The notes beneath the pieces are model-generated. The model did no database searches. It was not told the origin of the DNA and saw only the letters and a list, made by a program, of their open reading frames with translations. From Paenibacillus_AB hodogayensis (GTDB lineage: Bacteria; Bacillota; Bacilli; Paenibacillales; NBRC-103111), in assembly GCF_039536325.1 (NCBI RefSeq), contig NZ_BAAAYO010000015.1, positions 42,269 through 106,268 of the forward strand: a stretch of 64,000 nucleotides of DNA. Reading direction: 5' to 3'. The translations under genes were made by a program, and so were the position numbers. The number at the start of each line of letters is the position of its first letter. Positions within the stretch are counted from its first letter, which is position 1. Of the stretch, positions 17,553 through 25,702 are shown piece by piece.

Positions 17553-18437
17553 TCATTTTTCAAGCAGAGCGTTGTAGATATCCCTCTTGCTGACGCCCCG
17601 ATCTGCTGCGGCTCGTTTCATCGCATCCTTGCGGTCGCCGCTCTCCCGTTCGTATCGTTCCACGTGCTCTTCCAAAGTCAGTTCCGCCCACCAAGCGCCC
17701 TCTGCACCGCCCGCTTCCTCCGCTTCGCCGCCGCGATCGACCACCAGACAATATTCGCCCATCGTTTCTTTATCCGACAGCCATTCCACGCATTCCGTTA
17801 CCGTCCCGCGTACGATCTCCTCATAGCGTTTCGTCAGCTCCCGGACCACGGCGACGGAAGCTTGCGGCCACATGTCCCGTATTGTCTCCAGCGTCTTAAT
17901 CACCCGATGCGGCGATTCGTAGAAAATGAGCGTTGCCGGCGTCCGGCCGAGCTTGTCCAGCTCCTCCCTCTGCTTCTTGCGCTCTCGAGGCAGAAAGCCG
18001 GCGAACAGGAAGCGTTCCGTCGGCAAGCCGGACGCAATAAGCGCACATAATGCCGCATTCGCTCCGGGAATCGGCACGACCGGGATACCCGCATCCACCG
18101 CGAGACGTACGAGCTCGTAGCCCGGATCGGAGATGGCCGGCATCCCGGCGTCGCTCACCAATGCCAACGACTTGCCTTCGCCGAGTATCCGCACAAGCTC
18201 CGGACCGCTGGCATGCTTATTATGCTCATGATAGCTGAAGAGCCGCGCCTGAATATCAAAATGCGTAAGCAGCTTGCGGGTCTGCCGCGTATCCTCCGCC
18301 GCTATGCAATCCACCTCGCGCAGGATACGCACGCTGCGGTACGTCATATCTTCCAAATTGCCGATCGGCGTCGCGACGAGATACAGCGTTCCCGTGTTTC
18401 GCTGCGGCTCGTAGCTTTTCTGCACCTGCACACCCAT
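17553..18437 (-). CDS. rsmI: 16S rRNA (cytidine1402-2'-O)-methyltransferase
   Basis: RsmI methylates the ribose of C1402 in 16S rRNA. The family signature LYLVATPIGNLEDMTYRS is near the N-terminus, with ISDPGYELVRLAV and PHRVIKTLE following. ATG 18437 behind AGGGGGTGAGC is preferred to the upstream 18503, giving 294 aa. Lies beside trmN6 as in Bacillus, without yazA between. Confidence 0.94.
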   Translation of the reverse strand: MGVQVQKSYEPQRNTGTLYLVATPIGNLEDMTYRSVRILREVDCIAAEDTRQTRKLLTHFDIQARLFSYHEHNKHASGPELVRILGEGKSLALVSDAGMPAISDPGYELVRLAVDAGIPVVPIPGANAALCALIASGLPTERFLFAGFLPRERKKQREELDKLGRTPATLIFYESPHRVIKTLETIRDMWPQASVAVVRELTKRYEEIVRGTVTECVEWLSDKETMGEYCLVVDRGGEAEEAGGAEGAWWAELTLEEHVERYERESGDRKDAMKRAAADRGVSKRDIYNALLEK

Positions 18438-18536
18438 CCGCTCACCCCCTATGGATAACTTGCTAGTCTGTCGCCATTCTTCATTATAAGCCGTTACTGC
18501 CACCGGCAGTTCAGGCGGCTCCGTCGCTCGAAACGC

Positions 18537-19313
18537 TCAATCTTTCATTCCCTGGGGAACAAGCTTATCGGCATGACCGTAATACACATCGAGCAGTTCC
18601 TGGCAATACCGGTCGCCCTCGTATACGATCAGCGGCGGCTGCAGCCGTACCTCCGGTTTTCCGTCACGAACCGCTTCGATCAAAACGATGTTTGCTTCTT
18701 CTCCAGCGCGCGGGTGAACAAACCGGATACGCTTCGGCTCCAGACGGTGCTGGCGCATGCCGACTATAATTTCCGTAAGCCGCGAAGGGCGGTGCACCAT
18801 GGCGACCTTCCCCTTGCTGCGGACGAGCCGGCTGCAGGCTGCCAGCACCTGGTCCAGTGTACAGTACAGCTCATGCCGGGCCGCCGCGATATGCGGATTC
18901 GTTTTGCGGTCGCCTGACGATACTGGCAAGTAAGGCGGGTTGACGGTGACCAGATCGAACTGGCCGTGCCCGAGCTCCTTGTGAGCCACATTGAGATCGG
19001 CTTGCAGAACCGAAATGCGTTCCTCCAACCGGTTCAGCCGAACGCTGCGGTCGGCCATATCGGCCAGCCGCTCCTGAATTTCCACCGCGACAATCTCTCC
19101 GCGGGTGCGGGTTGACAGCAGCAGTGCAACGACACCGTTGCCGGAGCACAAGTCGACGGCTCTCGCGCTGGGCGTTACAGAGCAGAAACGGCCAAGCAGC
19201 ACGGCGTCGAGCGAGAAGCTGAATACATCCTCGCTCTGAATGATGCGCAGATCATGGGTAAGCAGGTCGTCTATGCGTTCTCCCTCCTGCAGGGACACTT
19301 GGGGATTGTCCAA
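18537..19313 (-). CDS. trmN6: tRNA1(Val) (adenine37-N6)-methyltransferase-like protein (YabB)
   Basis: A 258-aa SAM-dependent methyltransferase. Motif I is AVDLCSGNGVVALLLS (about residue 50) and the catalytic N6-adenine motif is NPPYLPV (about residue 125). Position between yabA and rsmI corresponds to yabB. TrmN6 modifies A37 of tRNA-Val; activity is assigned by family. Confidence 0.9.
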   Translation of the reverse strand: MDNPQVSLQEGERIDDLLTHDLRIIQSEDVFSFSLDAVLLGRFCSVTPSARAVDLCSGNGVVALLLSTRTRGEIVAVEIQERLADMADRSVRLNRLEERISVLQADLNVAHKELGHGQFDLVTVNPPYLPVSSGDRKTNPHIAAARHELYCTLDQVLAACSRLVRSKGKVAMVHRPSRLTEIIVGMRQHRLEPKRIRFVHPRAGEEANIVLIEAVRDGKPEVRLQPPLIVYEGDRYCQELLDVYYGHADKLVPQGMKD

Positions 19314-19342
19314 ATCAGCTACTCCTTTCCGCCGTCAAGTCG

Positions 19343-19408
19343 AAAAAAACCGTAGAGCCTGGCGTCCGGCGCAAAGCTTCCTTTGCCTTCCGAACCCGTT
19401 CTCTACGG
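19343..19408 (-). terminator. Terminator after yabA
   Basis: Arms CCGTAGAG/CTCTACGG enclose a further hairpin; the minus strand continues CGGTTTTTTT. Confidence 0.78.
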
Positions 19409-19429
19409 CACCCTTCAGCCTGATCGGCT

Positions 19430-19780
19430 TTATTTGTTGAGGAACGACAGGCAAAACAGACAATCCTTCTCCGTCCGCAGATGTCCGTAATGCACGTTGC
19501 ATATATGAAACCCTTCCAGATAAAGCCTGGCCAAGTTATCGTAGCCTTCCCCGACGGCCGGAATATCTTTGGCCGCTTTCTCCGGCAGATCTTTGACCGG
19601 CTCTCCGTCTTCGTGGTCCCGTCTAAGCAGCTTGCGCAGCTGCTGGTTTTCAATACTCAGTCTTTTGTTTTCCTCAAGCAACTGGACAACCTCTTGCTTC
19701 AATGAGCCGATAACCTGATGTATGTCGCCCATTTGCTCTTCCAACTGATGCATTTGCGTAAACAAGTCCTTTTTTTCCAC
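19430..19780 (-). CDS. yabA: Replication initiation control protein YabA
   Basis: YabA binds DnaA and the DnaN clamp to limit initiation. The 116-aa protein has an N-terminal leucine-zipper coiled coil (about residues 5-60) and a C-terminal zinc motif with His and Cys (FHICNVHYG, DCLFCLSFL). The start is GTG 19780, behind GAGGTG with a 5-base gap; the longer upstream frame is antisense to ricT. Length matches the 119-aa Bacillus protein. Confidence 0.92.
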   Translation of the reverse strand: MEKKDLFTQMHQLEEQMGDIHQVIGSLKQEVVQLLEENKRLSIENQQLRKLLRRDHEDGEPVKDLPEKAAKDIPAVGEGYDNLARLYLEGFHICNVHYGHLRTEKDCLFCLSFLNK

Positions 19781-19809
19781 GTTTGCACCTCGAGCGTCCC
19801 AACTATCGG

Positions 19810-20613
19810 TTAATCTTGTTCCACCACATCGTCGCAAGGCATGACCTCGATTTTGCCCCCATCGAACAATTGCACTTTGACTGTGCGGTTCTCTACATGC
19901 AAGCCTACCACTTTTCCGTTGCCCATGGATGTGATAACGACGCAGCCCACCTTCGGCATTTCCTGCTTGCCGCTTTCGTACTGGTCGTGCTCGTATTTCA
20001 AGCAGCACATCAGCCGGCCGCAAAGCCCGGAAATTTTCGTCGGATTGAGCGACAGGTTCTGGTCTTTGGCCATCTTGATGGATACCGGTTCGAAATCGCC
20101 CAGAAACGACGAGCAGCACAGTATGCGGCCGCAAGGTCCGATTCCGCCCAGCATCTTGGCTTCGTCGCGCACTCCGATCTGCCGAAGCTCGATCCGCGTC
20201 CGGAAGATGCCGGCCAAGTCTTTGACCAGCTCGCGAAAATCGATCCGTCCTTCCGCCGTAAAATAAAAAATAATTTTATTGCGGTCAAACGTGTACTCCA
20301 CGTCCACAAGCTTCATTTTGAGCTGATGTTCTTTTATTTTATCATGACATGTCGTCATGGCGCCCCTTGCCGCTTGCTTGTTGTCCTCCACCAGCTTCGC
20401 GTCGGTATGGTCAGCTACGCGGATGACTCGTTTGAGCGGCAGTACCACATCCGATTCGCCAACGGTCCGTTTGCCGATGACGACTCTCCCGTACTCTACT
20501 CCACGGGCCGTCTCCACGATAACCGCATCTTCTTGTGCTATAGGAAGATCCGATGGATCGAAATAATACACTTTACCCGCTTTCTTAAACCGGACTCCTA
20601 CAACGTCGTACAT
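19810..20613 (-). CDS. ricT: RicT (YaaT), PSP1-domain subunit of the Y-complex
   Basis: RicT, with RicA and RicF, forms a complex that promotes RNase Y-dependent mRNA maturation and, in B. subtilis, sporulation and competence. The 267-aa protein begins MYDVVGVRFKKAGKVYYFDP and has the conserved cysteine clusters GPCGRILCC and GLCGRLMCC that ligate Fe-S. ATG 20613 follows AGGAGGGGAGCAG; an upstream extension to 20988 is not coding. Confidence 0.94.
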   Translation of the reverse strand: MYDVVGVRFKKAGKVYYFDPSDLPIAQEDAVIVETARGVEYGRVVIGKRTVGESDVVLPLKRVIRVADHTDAKLVEDNKQAARGAMTTCHDKIKEHQLKMKLVDVEYTFDRNKIIFYFTAEGRIDFRELVKDLAGIFRTRIELRQIGVRDEAKMLGGIGPCGRILCCSSFLGDFEPVSIKMAKDQNLSLNPTKISGLCGRLMCCLKYEHDQYESGKQEMPKVGCVVITSMGNGKVVGLHVENRTVKVQLFDGGKIEVMPCDDVVEQD

Positions 20614-20633
20614 CTGCTCCCCTCCTGAGAAAC

Positions 20634-21602
20634 TCATTTGACCCCGATCAGAAACTGTTCCAGCACCAGCTGCGCATTCGCGTTGGAACGCAGACGCTTG
20701 CGGGCTTCCACGGCTTGCTCCATGCAGCCGATCCAACCGTCCGCATCCCGGGTGAAGGCAGCCTTGACCAGCCAGTCGGACTGATCTATATAGACGATGC
20801 TTGACTTTCTTCCGCACGATACATGAATCAAGTCTTTGAACCATAACATAATCATATCGAACAACGTGTCCAAATGATCGGCAACTTCGGACTTCATCAC
20901 CTTCTGCTGAACGGAGACAACAAAAGGCTGCTTGCCAGCCAAGTCCTTCATTAATTGTATCATCACGTTTCTCGTTTCTGCAAACCAATTTATTTGGATG
21001 AGCTCGCGGGCCGCCTCTACGCCAGCAGCCAATTGGGCAGCGACATGAACAAGCTCGGGAGCAAGCCCTTCGGCAAGCAGCTTCTGTCTAATGCGCTCCG
21101 GCGGAAGCGGGAAAAACTGCACCCACTGGGCCCGAGACTGGATCGTCGGCAGAAGCGCCTGGCCGTTCTGCGTCAGCAGAATGCCGATAATCGGCGATTG
21201 CGGCTCTTCGAGAAATTTAAGCAGACTGTTCGCGGCCTGCGTCGTCATCCGGTCGGCCTCGTTCAATACGTATACTTTCGTGCCCGAGGTCGAGGAGCGG
21301 TAAGCAAACTGCTGCTGCAGCTCGCGGATCTGGTCGATCTTAATGCTCGCGCCGTCCGGCTCGATCCAGTACAAATCGGGATGGTTGCCGTGGGCGAGCT
21401 TGCGGCACTCCAGGCATTCCCCGCAAGCGTTGTCCGCGTTGCGGCTGCAGAACAGCGCCGCGACGAAGGCACGAGCCGTCTCTTTGCGTCCGCTTCCGGA
21501 CGGACCGGCGAATATATAAGCATGGGACAGCTTGTCCATGCGCAAGCCGTTTTGCAACAACCGCTTAGCGCGTTCCTGTCCCGGTATCATTTCAAAGTTC
21601 AT
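20634..21602 (-). CDS. holB: DNA polymerase III subunit delta prime
   Basis: Part of the clamp loader. The 322-aa protein has AGPSGSGRKETA at the nucleotide-binding loop, where Arg replaces the usual Walker Lys, and a four-cysteine zinc module (CSRNADNACGECLEC). ATG 21602 follows GGAGAGAA with five bases between, preferred over 21617. Order yaaR-holB-ricT is conserved. Confidence 0.93.
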   Translation of the reverse strand: MNFEMIPGQERAKRLLQNGLRMDKLSHAYIFAGPSGSGRKETARAFVAALFCSRNADNACGECLECRKLAHGNHPDLYWIEPDGASIKIDQIRELQQQFAYRSSTSGTKVYVLNEADRMTTQAANSLLKFLEEPQSPIIGILLTQNGQALLPTIQSRAQWVQFFPLPPERIRQKLLAEGLAPELVHVAAQLAAGVEAARELIQINWFAETRNVMIQLMKDLAGKQPFVVSVQQKVMKSEVADHLDTLFDMIMLWFKDLIHVSCGRKSSIVYIDQSDWLVKAAFTRDADGWIGCMEQAVEARKRLRSNANAQLVLEQFLIGVK

Positions 21603-21620
21603 ATCGGTTCTCTCCAATGG

Positions 21621-22067
21621 CTAATAAAGCAAATTGATCAGCAGCCCGCGAATTTCGCCGACCTTGCCAAGCAGCTCGATTTTGCCTTCTTCCGTCTCGA
21701 GCAGGCCGTCCGCCAATTCAATCAGGTGCCGATCAATTTCATCCAGCAGTTTATATCGCTTGCCCCGGCCCCGGCGGTCCCATCCGGTCGTATCTTTAAT
21801 CCCGACTCCTTTGCGTACCGTATTCTCCAAAAACTGCTTCACCAGCATCTTGTAAGCGCGCAGCTCGCGGACGGTCATCGATTTGCTCAGCCGCTCTCCC
21901 TGCAGCTGAACTTGCTGCAGCATGCGGTTCAACTGCTCGGCGTCCGCTTTTCCTTTCTGCTGACTCATCATATCGGAGAAGCTTTTGGGAGCCGCCGTAG
22001 CCGCAGCCGGATTATCGGTAATAGGAAGCTGTTTGCCGAATGAGCGCAAGCCGGGATTTATTTTCAC
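21621..22067 (-). CDS. yaaR: YaaR family protein (DUF327)
   Basis: A 148-aa protein with the family segments SFSDMMSQQKGK, LRAYKMLVKQFLENTV and WDRRGRGKRYKLLDEID. Function unknown in all species I know of. Sits between darA and holB as in Bacillus. Confidence 0.88.
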   Translation of the reverse strand: MKINPGLRSFGKQLPITDNPAAATAAPKSFSDMMSQQKGKADAEQLNRMLQQVQLQGERLSKSMTVRELRAYKMLVKQFLENTVRKGVGIKDTTGWDRRGRGKRYKLLDEIDRHLIELADGLLETEEGKIELLGKVGEIRGLLINLLY

Positions 22068-22101
22068 GACACTCTAACCTTCCTTTGTTTAAAATCGTTC
22101 G

Positions 22102-22431
22102 TTAAAAGTGCTCGAACCGCTCAACCGGAAGCACGAACACCGCTGCGCCGCCCACCTGCACCTCGACCGGGAACGGAATATAAGAATCCGTCGTGCCGCC
22201 CATCGGCGATACGGGAGTTACCAGCTGCTCACGCACTTTGCAGTTCGCCTTGATGACCTGAAACACTTCATGGATGCGCTCGTCTTCGATCCCGATCATA
22301 AACGTCGTATTGCCGGCTTTCAAAAATCCGCCGGTGCTCGCGAGCTTGGTGGCGCGAAATCCTTCTTTGACCAGCGCATTGGACAACCGGCTGCTATCTT
22401 TATCCTGAACTACCGCAATAACAAGTTTCAT
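22102..22431 (-). CDS. darA: Cyclic di-AMP-binding PII-like protein DarA
   Basis: A 109-aa PII-like trimeric receptor for c-di-AMP (YaaQ). Conserved segments are MKLVIAVVQDKDSSRL, FRATKLASTGGFLKAGNTT and the C-terminal GGAAVFVLPVERFEHF. The second of two in-frame ATGs (22431) has GGGAGG at a good distance; the first is only two bases from it. Normally it lies immediately downstream of tmk, which here is broken by the element. Confidence 0.94.
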   Translation of the reverse strand: MKLVIAVVQDKDSSRLSNALVKEGFRATKLASTGGFLKAGNTTFMIGIEDERIHEVFQVIKANCKVREQLVTPVSPMGGTTDSYIPFPVEVQVGGAAVFVLPVERFEHF

Positions 22432-22597
22432 AAGCATAACCTCCCCGGATTGAAATCAATCTGCAACTGGCAGTAAAAACAGTATATCACACTTACTGGA
22501 AAACGTTTGCAAGGTCATTATGTCTACTCTTTATTATACACTATTTTGCCCGTCCGTGTTCCAGAGGCGGGATCTTGCGCCTGCCGCCCTCCCTCGC

Positions 22598-23218
22598 TTA
22601 AAGCCGGATTTTTTTACCGCTCAACCGGTCGGCCAGCACGCCGCACAGCGCCTCCGCGACTTCACCTTCGGGCCGCTCCGCATCGATCCGCACGATCCGA
22701 TCCGGATACAGGTTCAGCAGCTGCAAATATCCGCCGCGCACCTTCTCATGAAAAGCGAGCGCCTCCAGATCGAGCCGGTTCACTTCGCGCGCCTCGTTGG
22801 CCCGGATTCGTTCCAGCCCGACCTGCGGAGGAATATCGAGGAAAAACGTAAGCTCCGGCATCGTCCCGTTAATAGCGAACCGGTTAATCTCCAGCACTTC
22901 CTCCAAGCCGAGCCCGCGCGCAATGCCTTGATAAGCGAGACTGCTGTCGATAAACCGGTCGCACAGCACGGCTTTCCCGGCCTCCAGCGCCGGCATTACC
23001 TTCTGAACGAGATGCTGGCGGCGTGCCGCCGCGTACAACAGCGCTTCCGTTCGCCCGTCCATCTCGACGTTGCGCGTATCCAGAATCAGCTCGCGGATCT
23101 GCTCCGCGATCGCTATGCCCCCCGGCTCGCGAGTAATGACCACTTCAAATCCGTATGCTTGCAAAACCGGCACCATCGAGCGGATCGCAGACGTTTTGCC
23201 GGCTCCCTCTCCGCCTTC
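22598..23218 (-). pseudogene. tmk: Host thymidylate kinase, 3' portion, separated from its start by the element
   Basis: Carries about 206 codons of host dTMP kinase, from EGGEGAGKTSAIRSM of the P-loop through TREPGG, the CDRFIDSSLAYQG motif and the REVNRLDLE lid region to the natural stop. The first 10-12 residues are absent. Directly upstream the sequence becomes element DNA, and an in-frame TAA abuts the GAAGGC junction codons. Internal starts such as the Met after the P-loop would lack ATP binding. The missing codons are at 60841-60876. GC content is host-like, unlike the intact copy at 24524. Confidence 0.93.
23213..23218. repeat. Left junction core (attL) of the tmk element
   Basis: GCCTTC on the plus strand (GAAGGC in tmk sense). 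The other junction has GCCCTC (GAGGGC in tmk sense), differing at one base. Both encode Glu-Gly of the P-loop. TTAT of the element follows immediately. Confidence 0.75.
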
Positions 23219-23247
23219 TTATAAAGACTTGCAAAAATGTCTAAACG
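23219..23247 (+). repeat. Left terminal inverted repeat of the tmk element
   Basis: Reads inward TTATAAAGACTTG, three further bases, then AAATGT and TA. The right end on the minus strand reads TTATGGTGACTTG, then AAATGT and TA at the same spacing. Likely recombinase arm-binding site. Confidence 0.78.
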
Positions 23248-23251
23248 GCTG

Positions 23252-23277
23252 AATCCCTTATCACACAGGGATTTTTA
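23252..23277 (+). terminator. Stem-loop near the left end of the element
   Basis: AATCCCT and AGGGATT with an 8-base loop followed by TTT on the plus strand. It could stop transcription entering the element, or mark a protein-binding site. The stretch to 23386 also holds several TAGAC-like motifs but no gene. Confidence 0.5.
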
Positions 23278-23438
23278 CTTAATATGGTTCCATTATATTA
23301 TTAGACAGCTCGATAGTCTATGAAACTGAATTAATGTTTAGGATATTACAAAAAATGGATAAAAACTTAGACATATTTCTATATAATGCTCCCATAGTCT
23401 GAGACACGGGAGGGAAAAAAATAAGTTATAATGAAACC

Positions 23439-23732
23439 ATGGAAAAACGGAACCGATATACCGCAGAGTTTAAAACAAAAGTCGTGCTGGAGGTGCTCCG
23501 TGAGGAGCAGACCGTAAACGAGATTGCCGCTAAATACGAGCTCAGCCCTGTAATGATTAGCCGATGGAAGTCGGAGTTTCTAGAACGTGCCACCACGGTG
23601 TTTGAGAAGAAGACCAGTGAAGTGGAAAAAGCAAGAAAGGAGTACGAAAGCAAGCAAGAGCATCTGGAGAAGCTGGTTGGCCAACTCACGGTAGAGGTCG
23701 ACTGGCTCAAAAAAAAATCTGGCCTCAAATGA
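23439..23732 (+). CDS. IS3-family OrfA
   Basis: A 97-aa helix-turn-helix protein (RYTAEFKTKVVLEVLREEQTVNEIAAKYELSPVMISRWKSEFL) followed by a leucine-rich coiled coil, as in IS3 OrfA. An A9 run near 23708 lies where programmed frameshifting into orfB normally occurs. Because orfB has lost its catalytic core, the copy should not be mobile by itself. Confidence 0.85.
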   Translation: MEKRNRYTAEFKTKVVLEVLREEQTVNEIAAKYELSPVMISRWKSEFLERATTVFEKKTSEVEKARKEYESKQEHLEKLVGQLTVEVDWLKKKSGLK

Positions 23733-23754
23733 ACCGTGTGAAGCACGTAAGGCA

Positions 23755-24390
23755 ATGATTGAGCGTGACAATGTTGAGATCACCATCAAACGCCAGGCGG
23801 ATCTTCTTAGTATTAACCGAACGAGCGTATACCGTCCCGAGAAGGAGCGAACGGAGAACGAAGCCAATGTAAAGATGATGCATCGGATCGACGAAATCTA
23901 TACGAAGCAGCCTTACTTCGGCTATCGGCGCATGACCTGGTTTCTTCAAGAGCAGGGTTTTGAGATTAATCGTAAGCGTGTGCGGCGTCTCATGCGACGT
24001 ATGGGCTTGGAAGCGATCTACCCCAAGCCGAACCTGAGCAAGCGCCTGCATGCCACATATACCCGCCCTTATCTGCTTCGCGGCTTACCAATCGACCGTC
24101 CAAATCAGGTCTGGGGGATTGACATCACCTATGAACTGCTAGAGAAAGCAGGAGTGAAGGTTTCGATGGAGGGCAAAGGCCGGGCAACGGATAACAGCCG
24201 CACAGAGCGTTATTTCAGGTCGCTTAAGTACGAATGCATCTATCTCAATGAATTTGAAGACCCTCGCGCGCTGCGTAAAGGGATAGCTCACTATGTCCAA
24301 TTTTACAATACAGAACGGCCTCATGCATCTCTAAGAGGAGCCAAGCCTGATCAATTCTATGCCCATTCCACTGACAAAATCGCATCGTAG
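23755..24390 (+). pseudogene. IS3-family transposase OrfB with internal deletion
   Basis: The 211-aa product has the HTH_21 region (YFGYRRMTWFLQEQGFEINRKRVRRLMRRMGL) and begins the rve catalytic core (QVWGIDITY, first Asp). It then jumps from ITYE to LLEKAGVKVSMEGKGRATDNSRTER. About 55-65 residues are missing, including the second catalytic Asp; the Glu region and the C-terminal YNTERPHASLRG remain. The deletion is in frame. The frame lies +1 rather than -1 of orfA, another sign of decay. Transposase activity is not expected. Confidence 0.85.
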
Positions 24391-24479
24391 ACTGCAGTCT
24401 ACAAGATAAGGAGGATTAACTTATTCCTTAGAAATTCGTCTTGACAATAGGGGGCATTACACTAGACATACTTCTAGAT

Positions 24480-24515
24480 ATAATAAAAGGGTGAACCCAA
24501 AGTATCACCCCTTTA
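24480..24515 (-). terminator. Terminator after the element's tmk
   Basis: Minus strand AAAGGGGTGA, a 10-base loop and TCACCCTTT followed by TATTATA. It closes the recombinase-tmk operon. Confidence 0.78.
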
Positions 24516-24523
24516 GCTAGTAC

Positions 24524-25162
24524 TTATTCATTCTTTGCTAAAAATTGATCCAATACTTGCTTCACCTCTTCAAACACAACGTTAAGTGTCTCATTTGCAT
24601 TTATTTTTATAATTCGATCTGGAAATCTATTGATAACCTCTAAATAACCTTCTCTTACTTTCTTATGAAAGGCAAGCGATTCGAGATCTAAGCGATTTAT
24701 TTCTCTATTTTCATGTTCCTGTATACGTTTTAGTCCCAACTCTGGATCAACATCCAAGTATAAAGTCAAATCGGGAAACAGATTATCAGTGGCGAACTGG
24801 TTAATCGACAGAACTTCATCTACTCCCAGCCCTCTTGCATACCCTTGATAAGCAAGACTACTATCAATAAAGCGATCACAAATTATCGTTTTCCCTTCAC
24901 TAAGTGTGGGGGATATCTTCTCTTTGAGATGCTGTCTTCTTGCGGCTGCGTATAAAAGAGCTTCAGTTCGGCCGTCCATCATGGTGTTATTCTTATCCAG
25001 AATAACTGACCTAATCTGCTCAGCAATTGTGATCCCTCCTGGTTCACGTGTGGTAATCACTTCAAGCCCTTTTGAAATAAGATATTGGGATGCCATCATT
25101 ACAATAGTTGACTTTCCCGCACCTTCATTCCCCTCTGCGGAAAAAAAATAACCTCTTTTCAT
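24524..25162 (-). CDS. tmk: Element-borne replacement thymidylate kinase
   Basis: A complete 212-aa dTMP kinase: P-loop AEGNEGAGKST (residues 9-19), TREPGGITIAEQIR, DGRTEALLYAAARRQHL, the DRFIDSSLAYQGYARGLG motif and the REINRLDLESLAFHKKVREGY lid. By eye it is more than half identical in protein to the host fragment, but codon use is AT-rich. It is the last gene of the recombinase operon, starting three bases after the TnpC-like stop. Since the host tmk is split, this is the only intact copy in the window and is presumably what keeps dTTP synthesis going. Around the target codons its DNA differs from the host site. Confidence 0.95.
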   Translation of the reverse strand: MKRGYFFSAEGNEGAGKSTIVMMASQYLISKGLEVITTREPGGITIAEQIRSVILDKNNTMMDGRTEALLYAAARRQHLKEKISPTLSEGKTIICDRFIDSSLAYQGYARGLGVDEVLSINQFATDNLFPDLTLYLDVDPELGLKRIQEHENREINRLDLESLAFHKKVREGYLEVINRFPDRIIKINANETLNVVFEEVKQVLDQFLAKNE

Positions 25163-25165
25163 TTA

Positions 25166-25702
25166 TTACGGTCCCCGATCATTTTTTATTGAAACAAACT
25201 TATTTCGTTTATTATAACTCAAAAGCTCATTGCTTAGGCGGTGATTTTCTTCCTCCAGCTTTTGGTTAGTCGTTATTTGCTCTCCCAGCTGCTCATTTTG
25301 TTTTTGAAGTTGATAACTCAGATGTTCTATTGAAGCATCTCTTTGTTGCATAAGGTAAATTTGATGTTCTAATTCGACAATTCTATCGATCAGCATTGCT
25401 TCTCTGCGAAATAGATCACTCTTTAACTGCTGTTCTCTAGAATATTCAATGTACCTCTCAAGTATATTGTTATTATATATGGTCTGTCTCGCGATACCTA
25501 ATCTTTCAACAATATAGGATTTATTAATCGCCGAGTTTTTATAGGTTTTTAGGCTTTCACTTCGGCATAAATCAAGCCCCCTTACGATTTCCTCTATCCC
25601 TTTTATGTATTTCTGAACGTTTGGCTTTAATGATTCAACCCCATTAGTTTCACCAATAGCTTTTAATTTTATATTTATTACTATTTCATCGGAGATATCC
25701 AT
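25166..25702 (-). CDS. TnpC-like helix-turn-helix/coiled-coil protein
   Basis: A 178-aa protein with an HTH-like segment (NKSYIVERLGIARQTIYNN, about residues 63-81) and a long C-terminal coiled coil (about 95-165, rich in Leu, Glu, Gln, Asn). This layout is that of Tn554 TnpC and DUF6262 proteins, found after tyrosine recombinase genes and thought to guide integration orientation or efficiency. It overlaps the preceding recombinase gene by 22 bases and is followed by tmk. Family assignment is by architecture only. Confidence 0.7.
   Translation of the reverse strand: MDISDEIVINIKLKAIGETNGVESLKPNVQKYIKGIEEIVRGLDLCRSESLKTYKNSAINKSYIVERLGIARQTIYNNNILERYIEYSREQQLKSDLFRREAMLIDRIVELEHQIYLMQQRDASIEHLSYQLQKQNEQLGEQITTNQKLEEENHRLSNELLSYNKRNKFVSIKNDRGP

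Larger units (their letters stand above)
23387..24456 (+). mobile_element. IS3-family insertion sequence, decayed
   Basis: About 1,070 bp bounded by imperfect inverted repeats TGCTCCCATAGTCTGAGAC and, read from the right, TGCCCCCTATTGTCAAGAC, with TG...CA ends typical of IS3. It contains orfA and an internally deleted orfB. No exact target duplication was found (TAA left, TTA right). It lies between the terminator of the element's tmk and the element's left end. Confidence 0.82.
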
